From: an uncultured Brevundimonas sp.
GTDB lineage: Bacteria; Pseudomonadota; Alphaproteobacteria; Caulobacterales; Caulobacteraceae
Assembly (NCBI GenBank): GCA_946481405.1
Contig: CAMLNY010000069.1
Span: 1 to 6,511, forward strand
DNA length: 6,511 nucleotides
Direction of reading: 5' to 3'
In this document: one piece after another, positions 1 through 6,076 of the stretch
Numbering within the stretch: the stretch's first letter is position 1
How the letters are laid out: each line of letters begins with the position of its first letter
The notes under the pieces: generated by a model
Databases searched by the model: none
Seen by the model: only the letters and a program-made list of their open reading frames with translations
Told to the model about the DNA's origin: nothing
Translations under genes and position numbers: made by a program

Positions 1-356
1 ACGTCGACATGATCGTCCAGAGCCAGGCCCGCACCGAGGGCGCGGTCAACCTGACCTTCACCACCGGACGCCGCGACGCCGCCCGCGCCGCCGAGCTGAT
101 GCGCAGCCAGCAGACCACCATCGGCTTCGAGGAAATCCGCGTCGACGAGGACGTGGCCAAGGTCTCCGTCGTCGGCGTCGGCATGCGCAGTCACGCGGGT
201 GTCGCCCAGACGATGTTCAAGGCGCTGGCGGACAAGGGGGTCAAGTTCCAGGCGATCTCGACCTCCGAGATCAAGATCAGCGTCCTGATCGACGCCGCCT
301 ACGCCGAATTGGCCGTTCGCGCCCTGCATTCGGCCTACGGGCTGGAAGCGGTATAG
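1..356 (+). CDS. lysC: Aspartate kinase, C-terminal regulatory part (5' end outside the window)
   Basis: Aspartate kinase phosphorylates L-aspartate with ATP, the first step toward lysine, threonine, methionine and diaminopimelate; it is cytosolic. The frame is open to the left edge (Val-Asp before the Met at 9), so this is the last ~118 residues of a protein usually a little over 400 long, and the Met at 9 is internal. The catalytic domain lies off the window. What remains is the ACT-domain region. Counting from the Met at 9, residues ~51-115 form the second ACT domain, with the family hallmark segments VGVGMRSHAGVA and ISTSEIKISVLID, where feedback effectors typically bind and dimers form. 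The gene ends in TAG at 354-356, 49 bp before ptsP on the same strand. The lysC-ptsP order is common in Alphaproteobacteria. The family is sure from the ACT signature; which amino acid inhibits it cannot be read here. Confidence 0.94.
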   Translation, partial: VDMIVQSQARTEGAVNLTFTTGRRDAARAAELMRSQQTTIGFEEIRVDEDVAKVSVVGVGMRSHAGVAQTMFKALADKGVKFQAISTSEIKISVLIDAAYAELAVRALHSAYGLEAV

Positions 357-372
357 TGGACTTTAATGAGCC

Positions 373-390
373 CGCCCCGACGCCGGGGCG
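373..390. other. GC-only hairpin between lysC and ptsP
   Basis: A perfect 7-bp inverted repeat (CGCCCCG / CGGGGCG) with a 4-nt loop (ACGC) fills the middle of the 49-bp lysC-ptsP gap and ends directly before the purine-rich ptsP ribosome binding region (391-400). No T-run follows, so it does not look like a classical intrinsic terminator. It could stabilise or separate the two cistrons or modulate ptsP translation; the sequence does not decide which. A TATAGT hexamer at 352-357, overlapping the lysC stop, could be a -10 element for ptsP, but no good -35 partner is visible. Confidence 0.45.
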
Positions 391-405
391 AGGCAGGGAG
401 ACCGG

Positions 406-2679
406 ATGGCCGTAGCGGGCGGAGCGATGACGAGGGGCCCCCGGGTCCTCCTGCGCCAGATCCGCGAGGCGATGGCCGACGGCGGCCCGGCGCAAGGCCG
501 GCTCGACGTCGTGGTCCGCACCATCGCCCAGTCGATGGTGGCCGAGGTCTGCTCCATCTATCTGCGCCGCGCGTCGGGCGAGCTCGAACTGTTCGCCACC
601 CAGGGCCTGAATCCGGACGCTGTCCACAACACCCGGCTGAAGCCCGGCGAGGGTCTGGTCGGCGAGGTGGCGCGCCTCGCCCAGCCGATCAGCCTGTCGG
701 ACGCCCCGTCCCACCCCAGCTTCTCCTACCGGCCGGAGACGGGCGAGGATCCCTATCACGCCTTCCTCGGCGCCCCCCTGCTGCGCGGCGGCCGGGCCAT
801 CGGCGTCCTCGTCGTCCAGAACCGGGCCGAGCGCCGCTACGACGAGGACGAGGTCGAGGACATCCAGACCATCGCCATGGTGCTGGCCGAGACGGTGGCC
901 AGTGGCGAACTCATGGCGCTGGAGGAGCTGCGCGACGTCGAGGTCGCGCCCCACCGGCCCGAACGTATCAAGGGCCAGAAGTTCGCCGAAGGCCTCGCCT
1001 TCGGTCACGTCGTCCTGCACGAGGCGCCGCTGGCCCCCGAGCGCCTGCTGGCCGAGAACCAGCAGGTCGAGGAAATCCGCCTTCGCGAGGGCCTGCGGAC
1101 ACTGAAGGCCTCGATCGACGCCCTGCTGGACGGCGGTCAGGGCAAGCTGTCGGGCCAGTCGTTCGAGGTGCTGGAAACCTACCGCATGTTTGCCGACGAC
1201 CGGGGCTGGAACCGGTCGCTGGAGGAGGCGGTGCGCGGCGGCCTGACCGCCGAGGCGGCGGTGGACCGGGTGCGCAACGAGCACCGTGCCCGCTTCGCCC
1301 AGGCCCGCGACCCTTACATCAAGGAACGGCTGCACGACTTCGAGGACCTGGCCAACCGGCTGCTGCGGGTTCTGGCCGGCGACAGCCCCGGCGAGCGCGA
1401 ACTGCCCGACGACGCGATTCTGGTGGCGAGAAACCTCGGACCCGCCGATCTGCTGGAATATCCGCGCCACAAGCTGAAGGGCCTGCTGATCGAGGAGGGC
1501 TCCGCCGCCAGCCACGCCGCCATCGTCGCCCGCGCCCTGCAGATACCCTGCGTCGGTCGTCTGCAGGGCGTGCGGGACCGTCTGAGCGAGAACGACCTCG
1601 TCATCGTCGACGGCGAAACGGGCGAGGCGCACCTGCGGCCCCGTCCGGACATGCTGGAATCGGTCCAGTCGCGTATGGCCGTGCGCGAACAGCGTCAGGC
1701 CGAGTTCGCCAAGCTGCGCGACGTCCCGGCCGTCACCTCCGACGGCGCCCGCATCACGCTCCTGACCAACGCCGGCCTCGCCGTCGATCTGGAGAATCTC
1801 GACGAGACGGGCGCCGAGGGCATCGGCCTGTTCCGCACGGAGTTCCAGTTCATGGTCTCGGAGGAACTGCCCCGCCTGAACTCCCAGACCGAGCTCTACA
1901 AGCTGGTGCTGGACGCGGCGGGCGAGCGGCCGGTCACCTTCCGCACCCTCGACATCGGCGGCGACAAGGTCCTGCCCTACATGGAGACGACCGAGCGGGA
2001 GGAGAATCCGGCCCTCGGACGGCGCGCCATCCGTCTGGGCCTGGACCGTCCCAGCCTGCTGCGTCTCCAGCTCCGCGCCCTTCTGGCAGCCGGGGCGGGG
2101 CGTGAGCTGCGGGTCATGTTCCCCATGATCGCCACGGTCGACGAGTTCCGGGCCGCGCGCGAACTGGTCGATGTCGAATGCGAATGGGCCCGGCGGCGCG
2201 GACGACCCCTGCCGGCGACGCTCCGGGTCGGGGCGATGATCGAATGCCCCAGCCTGCTCTGGCATCTGGACGCGCTTCTGCCCCTGACCGACTTCGTCTC
2301 GGTCGGGTCCAACGACCTGTTCCAGTACATGTACGCCGCCGACCGGACCAATCCGCTGGTCTCGGACCGGTTCGACGCCCTGTCGCCGCCGGCCCTGCGC
2401 GCGCTTCAGGCCATCCAGAAGGCGTGTCTCGAGACCGGCACGCCCGTCTCGGTCTGCGGCGAACTGGCGGGCCGTCCGCTGGAAGCCTTCGCCCTGATCT
2501 GCCTGGGCTTCACCCGCCTGTCGGCTCCCGCCGGGGGCGTCGGCCCGGTCAAGCGGATGATCCTGTCGACCGATCTGACGGCGGCCAGGCGCGGCATGAA
2601 CAACCTGCTCGGATCCTCTGCCGGATCGATCCGTAGCGAAATCGAAAGCCTGGCCCGGAAGTTGAACGTCGCTCTGTGA
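406..2679 (+). CDS. ptsP: Phosphoenolpyruvate-protein phosphotransferase PtsP (EI-Ntr), GAF-containing
   Basis: First enzyme of the nitrogen phosphotransferase system: it autophosphorylates on histidine from PEP and passes the phosphate to HPr/NPr and then EIIA-Ntr, in the cytosol. Domains of the 757-residue protein: GAF ~30-168; PEP-utiliser N-terminal helical part ~185-330; swivelling phosphohistidine domain ~335-412, with active His370 in the GSAASHAAIVARAL motif; PEP-binding TIM barrel ~440-725. The barrel carries GIGLFRTEF (473-480), RTLDIGGDK, MIECPS, the SNDLFQY segment and catalytic Cys684 in VCGELAGR. The length is normal for GAF-bearing EI-Ntr and no key residue is missing. The ATG at 406 is chosen because GGGAG (396-400) sits 5 nt upstream; the in-frame ATG at 427 has GGAG only 2 nt away. 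In Caulobacter and Sinorhizobium glutamine acts through the GAF domain to inhibit autophosphorylation, coupling nitrogen starvation to (p)ppGpp; that role is assumed here by homology. It probably shares transcription with lysC. Confidence 0.96.
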   Translation: MAVAGGAMTRGPRVLLRQIREAMADGGPAQGRLDVVVRTIAQSMVAEVCSIYLRRASGELELFATQGLNPDAVHNTRLKPGEGLVGEVARLAQPISLSDAPSHPSFSYRPETGEDPYHAFLGAPLLRGGRAIGVLVVQNRAERRYDEDEVEDIQTIAMVLAETVASGELMALEELRDVEVAPHRPERIKGQKFAEGLAFGHVVLHEAPLAPERLLAENQQVEEIRLREGLRTLKASIDALLDGGQGKLSGQSFEVLETYRMFADDRGWNRSLEEAVRGGLTAEAAVDRVRNEHRARFAQARDPYIKERLHDFEDLANRLLRVLAGDSPGERELPDDAILVARNLGPADLLEYPRHKLKGLLIEEGSAASHAAIVARALQIPCVGRLQGVRDRLSENDLVIVDGETGEAHLRPRPDMLESVQSRMAVREQRQAEFAKLRDVPAVTSDGARITLLTNAGLAVDLENLDETGAEGIGLFRTEFQFMVSEELPRLNSQTELYKLVLDAAGERPVTFRTLDIGGDKVLPYMETTEREENPALGRRAIRLGLDRPSLLRLQLRALLAAGAGRELRVMFPMIATVDEFRAARELVDVECEWARRRGRPLPATLRVGAMIECPSLLWHLDALLPLTDFVSVGSNDLFQYMYAADRTNPLVSDRFDALSPPALRALQAIQKACLETGTPVSVCGELAGRPLEAFALICLGFTRLSAPAGGVGPVKRMILSTDLTAARRGMNNLLGSSAGSIRSEIESLARKLNVAL

Positions 2680-2698
2680 GGGGTCCCGATCCGGGATC

Positions 2699-2703
2699 GA
2701 TTC
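2699..2703. promoter_or_regulatory. GANTC (CcrM-type methylation) site in the ptsP-rodZ gap
   Basis: GATTC lies 20 bp after the ptsP stop. In Caulobacterales CcrM methylates the adenine of GANTC, and the methylation state of such sites in promoters, read by GcrA, tunes cell-cycle transcription. About nine other GANTC sites are visible in the window, mostly inside genes, so this one alone is weak evidence. It is listed because it lies next to a CtrA-like and a DnaA site. Confidence 0.35.
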
Positions 2704-2707
2704 ACCG

Positions 2708-2722
2708 TTAACAAGACGTTGA
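2708..2722 (+). promoter_or_regulatory. CtrA-like site (TTAA-N7-TTGA) upstream of rodZ
   Basis: TTAA at 2708-2711, seven bases, then TTGA at 2719-2722 matches 7 of 8 defined positions of the CtrA consensus TTAA-N7-TTAA. The same stretch reads as two direct copies of GTT(G)AAC (2707-2712 and 2718-2724), about one helical turn apart. CtrA is the master cell-cycle response regulator of Caulobacterales and binds as a dimer to such direct half-sites. One mismatch and no experimental support keep this tentative. Confidence 0.4.
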
Positions 2723-2740
2723 ACCGGCGGCTGAAATGGG

Positions 2741-2749
2741 TTATCCACA
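2741..2749 (+). promoter_or_regulatory. Perfect DnaA box (TTATCCACA)
   Basis: TTATCCACA is an exact match to the high-affinity bacterial DnaA box. It is the only exact copy I see in the window, and an AT-containing nonamer is unlikely by chance in DNA this GC-rich. It lies 62 bp after ptsP and 130 bp before the preferred rodZ start. DnaA acts as a transcription factor in Caulobacter as well as an initiator, so a regulatory role at the rodZ promoter is plausible. A stray box that titrates DnaA is the simple alternative. Confidence 0.5.
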
Positions 2750-2764
2750 AGACGATATGCGTGT

Positions 2765-2780
2765 GCCTCCGGGGGGAGGC
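2765..2780. other. Hairpin in the rodZ upstream region
   Basis: A perfect 6-bp inverted repeat (GCCTCC / GGAGGC) with a GGGG loop, 85 bp before the preferred rodZ start. If rodZ transcription begins near the DnaA box, this would fold in the mRNA leader. No T-run follows, so it is not an evident terminator. If translation began at 2736 or 2757, the same bases would encode a Pro-Gly-rich stretch. Confidence 0.35.
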
Positions 2781-2870
2781 GGGGACCGTCACACCAACGT
2801 GGTAGAAGGTCCCTGGTCGAGTACGGCGCGACTGGATGTATCGGTCGAGCCGAGTGTGGGGTCAGGCGTC

Positions 2871-3981
2871 ATGGCGCTGGATACGGGGAATGTCCCCGAC
2901 GAGTTTCGGGCTCACCCGGACTGGAAGGACCCTGTGCCCTCCATCACCGATGCTGCGACTCTGGGCGACGGGCTGAGGAAGGCCCGCGATCTGTCGGGCA
3001 AGAGCCTGGCCGAGCTGGCGGCCGACACCCGCGTCCACGAACGCTATCTGCTGGCGCTGGAAGAGAACAACCAGTCGGCCCTGCCGTCGCGCGTCTTCAC
3101 CATCGGCTATGTCCGCGCCTACGCCCACGCGCTCGGTCTCGATGAGCAGCTGGCCGTCGAACGCTACAAGCGCGAGACCCCCGACGGGTCCGTGCCGCTG
3201 CAGGCGCCGACCGGCGTCGCCTTCGAGGAAGTCCGCCGCTATTCGCCGCGCATCATCGGCGTGGTCCTGATCCTGGCCCTGGCCGTCATCGGCTGGAACG
3301 TCTTCCAGCGCGTCAGCCTGATCCGCGCGCCCCAGCCGTCGGACATCGCCGAGGTTCCCGAAAGCTGGAGCCTGGGCGAAGTGCCCGGTCAGGGCGGCAT
3401 GCGCGTCGGCGCGCCGCAGCCGGCCCCGGCCGACCAGACGACCCCGGCCCTCTACATCACCCCGGGCCTTGAGGCCCAGCTGACGGGGATCGACCCGGCC
3501 GACACCGCCGCCGTGGCCGCCGCGGCCGCCGCCGGCGCCCCGCCGGTGCAGGCCGCCTTCAACCCGCGCGGCGCCATCTACGGCCACCGCGTCGCAGGTC
3601 GTGCTTCAGGCCCGCAAGGCCGGCGCCCTGGTCGTGCGTCTGGCCGACGGCCGCGTCCTATTCGCCCGCCAGCTGGCGGCCGGAGAGGCCTGGCGCGCCC
3701 CGGCCGACGTGGCCGCCACCATCGACGTGTCCGACCCGACCGCCTTCGACGTCTATCTGAACGGCGAGCATGGCGGAGCTCTGACGGCCGTCCTGACCCC
3801 GCTCAGCCAGCTGAACACCCGCGCCGCCGCCCTGGCCCGCCAGACGGCCGCACAGGTCCAGGCCGAGGCCGTCGCCGCCCAGGCCGCCGCCGCCCGCGCC
3901 GCGGCCCAGACCCAGGCCGCCGTGGTCCAGACGGTCTCAACCAGCCAGCAGACCCTGACGACCACCGTCGCCCAGCGCTGA
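2871..3981 (+). CDS. rodZ: RodZ-like HTH / single-TM / DUF4115 protein, interrupted by a frameshift near 3585
   Basis: RodZ is an inner-membrane protein that binds MreB through a cytoplasmic helix-turn-helix and supports rod-shape wall growth. From the ATG at 2871: HTH_25-type domain at ~31-100 (LGDGLRKARDLSGKSLAELA, then RVHERYLLALEENN and FTIGYVRAYAHALGL), one membrane helix at ~127-145 (RIIGVVLILALAVIGW), and a Pro/Ala-rich linker to NPRGAIYG (~238). The frame then shifts by one: the DUF4115 domain (SQVVLQARKAGALVVRLADG to DVYLNG) and an Ala/Gln-rich tail are read in the next frame from 3586 to the TGA at 3979-3981. Dropping one C from GGCCACC (3582-3588) restores a ~369-residue protein. 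As written, the upstream frame runs through Arg/Gly/Pro-rich nonsense to 4037. Starts at 2736 or 2757 are possible, but they would run through the DnaA box or the hairpin and have poorer codon bias and no clear ribosome binding site. Adjacency to ispG, as in E. coli, supports the name. Confidence 0.82.
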
Positions 3982-4001
3982 TAGCGCCGGGCGTCATGGC
4001 C

Positions 4002-4025
4002 TTGTCTCCGGCCAGCGCCTATATT
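4002..4025 (+). promoter_or_regulatory. Possible ispG promoter
   Basis: TATATT at 4020-4025 is a rare AT-only hexamer here. As CCTATATT it resembles the Caulobacter housekeeping -10 consensus GCTANAWC with two mismatches. TTGTCTC (4002-4008) could serve as the -35, but the 9-nt spacer is slightly shorter than the usual 10-14. Eight bases separate the -10 from the ispG ATG, so transcription could start at or next to the start codon, giving a leaderless message. That would fit the lack of a good Shine-Dalgarno sequence before ispG. Confidence 0.35.
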
Positions 4026-4033
4026 GAGCCGTC

Positions 4034-5185
4034 ATGAGCGCTGACCACTCCGCAGAACTGGGCCACGTCCGTCCCTGGCGTCACATCGAGCGGCGGAAGT
4101 CCCGCCAGATCCGGGTCGGAAACGTGCTGGTCGGGGGCGATGCGCCCATCACCGTCCAGTCGATGACCAACACCCCGACCTCGGACGCCAAGGCCACGAT
4201 CAACCAGATCCGCGAGCTGGAAGAGGCCGGGGCCGACATCGTCCGCGTCTCCTGCCCCGACGAGGACTCGACCGCCGCCTTCAAAGCCATCGCCAAGGCG
4301 GCGAAGGTCCCGCTCGTCGCCGACATCCATTTCCACTACCGCCGCGGCATCGAGGCGGCCGAGGCCGGCGCCGCCTGCCTGCGCATCAACCCGGGCAACA
4401 TCGGCAACGCCGACCGGGTCCGCGAAGTCATCCAGGCCGCCAAGGACCACGGCTGCTCCATGCGCATCGGCGTCAACGCCGGCTCGCTGGAGAAGGAGCT
4501 GCTGGAGAAGTACGGCGAGCCCTGCCCCGACGCCATGGTTGAGTCGGCCCTGAACCACGCCCGCATCCTGCAGGACCACGACTTCCACGAGTTCAAGATC
4601 TCGGTGAAGGCCTCCGACCCCTTCCTGACGGTGGCCGCCTATCACCAGCTGGCCGAGGCCATCGACTGTCCGCTGCATGTCGGGGTCACCGAGGCGGGGC
4701 CGCTGCGCACGGGCACGATCAAGTCGTCCATCGCCATGGGCAATCTGCTCTGGGCCGGGATCGGCGACACCATCCGCGTCTCGCTCGCCGCCGATCCGGT
4801 CGAGGAGATCAAGGTCGGCTTCGACATCCTGAAGTCGCTCGGCCTGCGCCACCGGGGCGTCAACATCATCGCCTGCCCGTCCTGCGCCCGTCAGGGCTTC
4901 AACGTCATCGAGACGGTGGCGACGCTGGAAGAGAAACTGGCCCATATCGCCACCCCGATGTCGCTGTCGATCATCGGCTGCGTCGTCAACGGCCCGGGCG
5001 AGGCCCTCTACACCGACGTCGGCTTCACCGGCGGCGGCAAGGGCGCGGGCATGGTCTATCTGAACGGCAAGATCGCCCACAAGCTCGAGAACGCCGCCAT
5101 GGTCGACCACATCGTCGAACTGGTGGAGCGGAAGGCCGCCGAGCTGACCGCGGCCCGCGAAGCCGCTCTGGAAGCCGCCGAATAG
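4034..5185 (+). CDS. ispG: 4-hydroxy-3-methylbut-2-en-1-yl diphosphate synthase IspG
   Basis: IspG (GcpE) converts 2-C-methyl-D-erythritol 2,4-cyclodiphosphate to HMBPP, the penultimate step of the MEP isoprenoid pathway, using a [4Fe-4S] cluster and electrons from flavodoxin or ferredoxin in the cytosol. The 383-residue protein is close to the E. coli length (372). The N-terminal TIM barrel (~22-270) includes the [14 protein letters not shown] segment, RVSCPDE, LVADIHF and LRINPGNIG. The C-terminal domain holds the cluster ligands Cys281 and Cys284 (ACPSCARQ) and Cys316 ([12 protein letters not shown]), with Glu323 matching the catalytic fourth ligand. All key residues are present. The ATG at 4034 follows the true rodZ stop by 52 bp and lacks a clear Shine-Dalgarno sequence; a TATATT 8 nt upstream suggests its own, possibly leaderless, promoter. 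The C-terminus ends in a short Ala/Glu helix. Identification is secure. Confidence 0.97.
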   Translation: MSADHSAELGHVRPWRHIERRKSRQIRVGNVLVGGDAPITVQSMTNTPTSDAKATINQIRELEEAGADIVRVSCPDEDSTAAFKAIAKAAKVPLVADIHFHYRRGIEAAEAGAACLRINPGNIGNADRVREVIQAAKDHGCSMRIGVNAGSLEKELLEKYGEPCPDAMVESALNHARILQDHDFHEFKISVKASDPFLTVAAYHQLAEAIDCPLHVGVTEAGPLRTGTIKSSIAMGNLLWAGIGDTIRVSLAADPVEEIKVGFDILKSLGLRHRGVNIIACPSCARQGFNVIETVATLEEKLAHIATPMSLSIIGCVVNGPGEALYTDVGFTGGGKGAGMVYLNGKIAHKLENAAMVDHIVELVERKAAELTAAREAALEAAE

Positions 5186-5191
5186 GCGCTC

Positions 5192-5203
5192 GACCCCTGG
5201 GTC
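5192..5203. other. Short palindrome between convergent ispG and TauE-family genes
   Basis: GACCC-CT-GGGTC is an inverted repeat spanning most of the 16-bp gap between the ispG stop (5183-5185) and the stop of the opposing gene (5202-5204), which it overlaps by two bases. A hairpin with a 4-bp stem and 4-nt loop could act weakly from both sides. No T-run is seen on either strand, so calling it a terminator would go beyond the evidence. Confidence 0.3.
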
Positions 5204-5981
5204 AGACCACCCCGGCCAGTTGCATGCCCTGGAAGGTCGCCAGGCACAGCAGCAGACCGCCCACGGCATAGGTCAGGGCCCGCTGAGGCACCGCCTTGGT
5301 GATGTAGCCGGCGAACGGCGCGGCCAGCAGGCCGCCGACCACCAGACCGGCCACGGCCGAGGCGTGGTTGGTCAGGGCGTCCGCATCCTTCCAGTGCCCG
5401 GTCACCAGAGCCCAGACGAAGGTCGCCGAAATGGCCAGGGTGAGGAAGAACTCGGCCGTATTGGCCGTGCCGATGGCGCGGCGCGGCTCGGCCCCGGCGC
5501 CGACGAGGGTCGAGGACACGGTCGGTCCCCAGCCGCCCCCTCCGATGGCGTCGAAAAAACCGCCCACGGCCCCCAGGGGCGCGACCAGCCAGGCCGGATG
5601 GATGCGTTTCGGCTTCACGTCGCGGGTCGCCCGCCACAGGATGTAGACGCCCATCACAGCCAGATAGCCGACCACGAACGGCTTGATCACCTTGCCGTCG
5701 ATGCCCGACAGGACGTAGGCGCCCAGCACCCCGCCGATCACGCCCGCGATCGCCAGAGGGATGAACAAGCGCCACTCGACGTTCTTGTGGAAGGCGTGGG
5801 ACCCGGCCGAGGCGGCCGTGGTGAAGACCTCCGCCCCGTGCACGCTGGCCGAGGCCGTGGCCGGCGGCACGCCGAAGGCCAGAAGCACCGACGACGAGAT
5901 CACCCCGTAGGCCATGCCCAGGGCGCCGTCGACCGCCTGGGCGAACAGGCCCACGAGGAGAAACAGAAGAAACGTATCCAT
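5202..5981 (-). CDS. TauE/SafE-family membrane transporter (sulfite exporter-like)
   Basis: A 259-residue polytopic inner-membrane protein of the TauE/SafE (DUF81) family, whose characterised members export sulfite, sulfoacetate or similar small organic or sulfur anions. About eight hydrophobic segments are visible: ~3-25, 27-60, 71-92, 98-118, 129-153, 177-196, 209-229 and 234-255. The two family signatures appear as an internal repeat: DGALGMAYG near the N-terminus (18-26) and GGFFDAIGGGGWGP (140-153) in the second half. The length is typical and the gene looks intact. The ATG at 5979-5981 is supported by AGGGGG (minus strand, 5986-5991), 4 nt upstream. It converges on ispG with 16 bp between stops, so it is not part of that operon; the receiver gene lies 95 bp upstream on the same strand. 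No sulfur-metabolism gene is visible nearby, so the substrate cannot be assigned. Confidence 0.88.
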   Translation of the reverse strand: MDTFLLFLLVGLFAQAVDGALGMAYGVISSSVLLAFGVPPATASASVHGAEVFTTAASAGSHAFHKNVEWRLFIPLAIAGVIGGVLGAYVLSGIDGKVIKPFVVGYLAVMGVYILWRATRDVKPKRIHPAWLVAPLGAVGGFFDAIGGGGWGPTVSSTLVGAGAEPRRAIGTANTAEFFLTLAISATFVWALVTGHWKDADALTNHASAVAGLVVGGLLAAPFAGYITKAVPQRALTYAVGGLLLCLATFQGMQLAGVV

Positions 5982-6076
5982 ACGGCCCCCTGGACCGGCG
6001 ACGGGGAGGCGCGCCGGATGTCCGTCTTCTGAGCTAATGCACAGACCGCTGAAGCGTAACGGTGATGACGCCTATT

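Noticed and set aside
366..2105. A 579-codon + strand frame overlapping ptsP, preceded by a TATAGT at 352
   Set aside because: The product is Arg/Gly/Pro-rich and lies out of frame with the well-conserved PtsP; it is a shadow.
2684..2701. Overlapping palindromes (TCCCG-ATC-CGGGA and CGATC-CGG-GATCG) just after the ptsP stop, as a terminator
   Set aside because: The stems are only 5 bp with 3-nt loops and no T-run follows; this is too weak to call.
277..2748. An 823-codon open frame on the minus strand across ptsP
   Set aside because: It is antisense to an unmistakable ptsP. Its translation is rich in Gly, Arg, Gln and Asp without any domain, which is the usual shadow of high third-position G/C coding.
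3585..4037. Out-of-frame continuation of rodZ whose TGA overlaps the ispG ATG, resembling translational coupling
   Set aside because: The sequence is Arg/Gly/Pro-rich with poor third-position G/C, while the DUF4115 match lies in the other frame, so the ATGA overlap is a coincidence.
4019..5269. A 416-codon minus-strand frame across ispG
   Set aside because: It is antisense to a complete ispG with all cluster ligands, and no domain is recognisable in the minus-strand product.
5220..6032. A 270-codon + strand frame across the TauE-family gene
   Set aside because: It is His/Gly/Arg-rich and antisense to a well-formed eight-segment membrane protein with its own ribosome binding site.
6041..6070. 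Small inverted repeats (CGCT-GA-AGCG inside ACCG...CGGT) after the receiver gene, as a terminator
   Set aside because: The stems are only 4 bp and no T-run follows in the direction of transcription.
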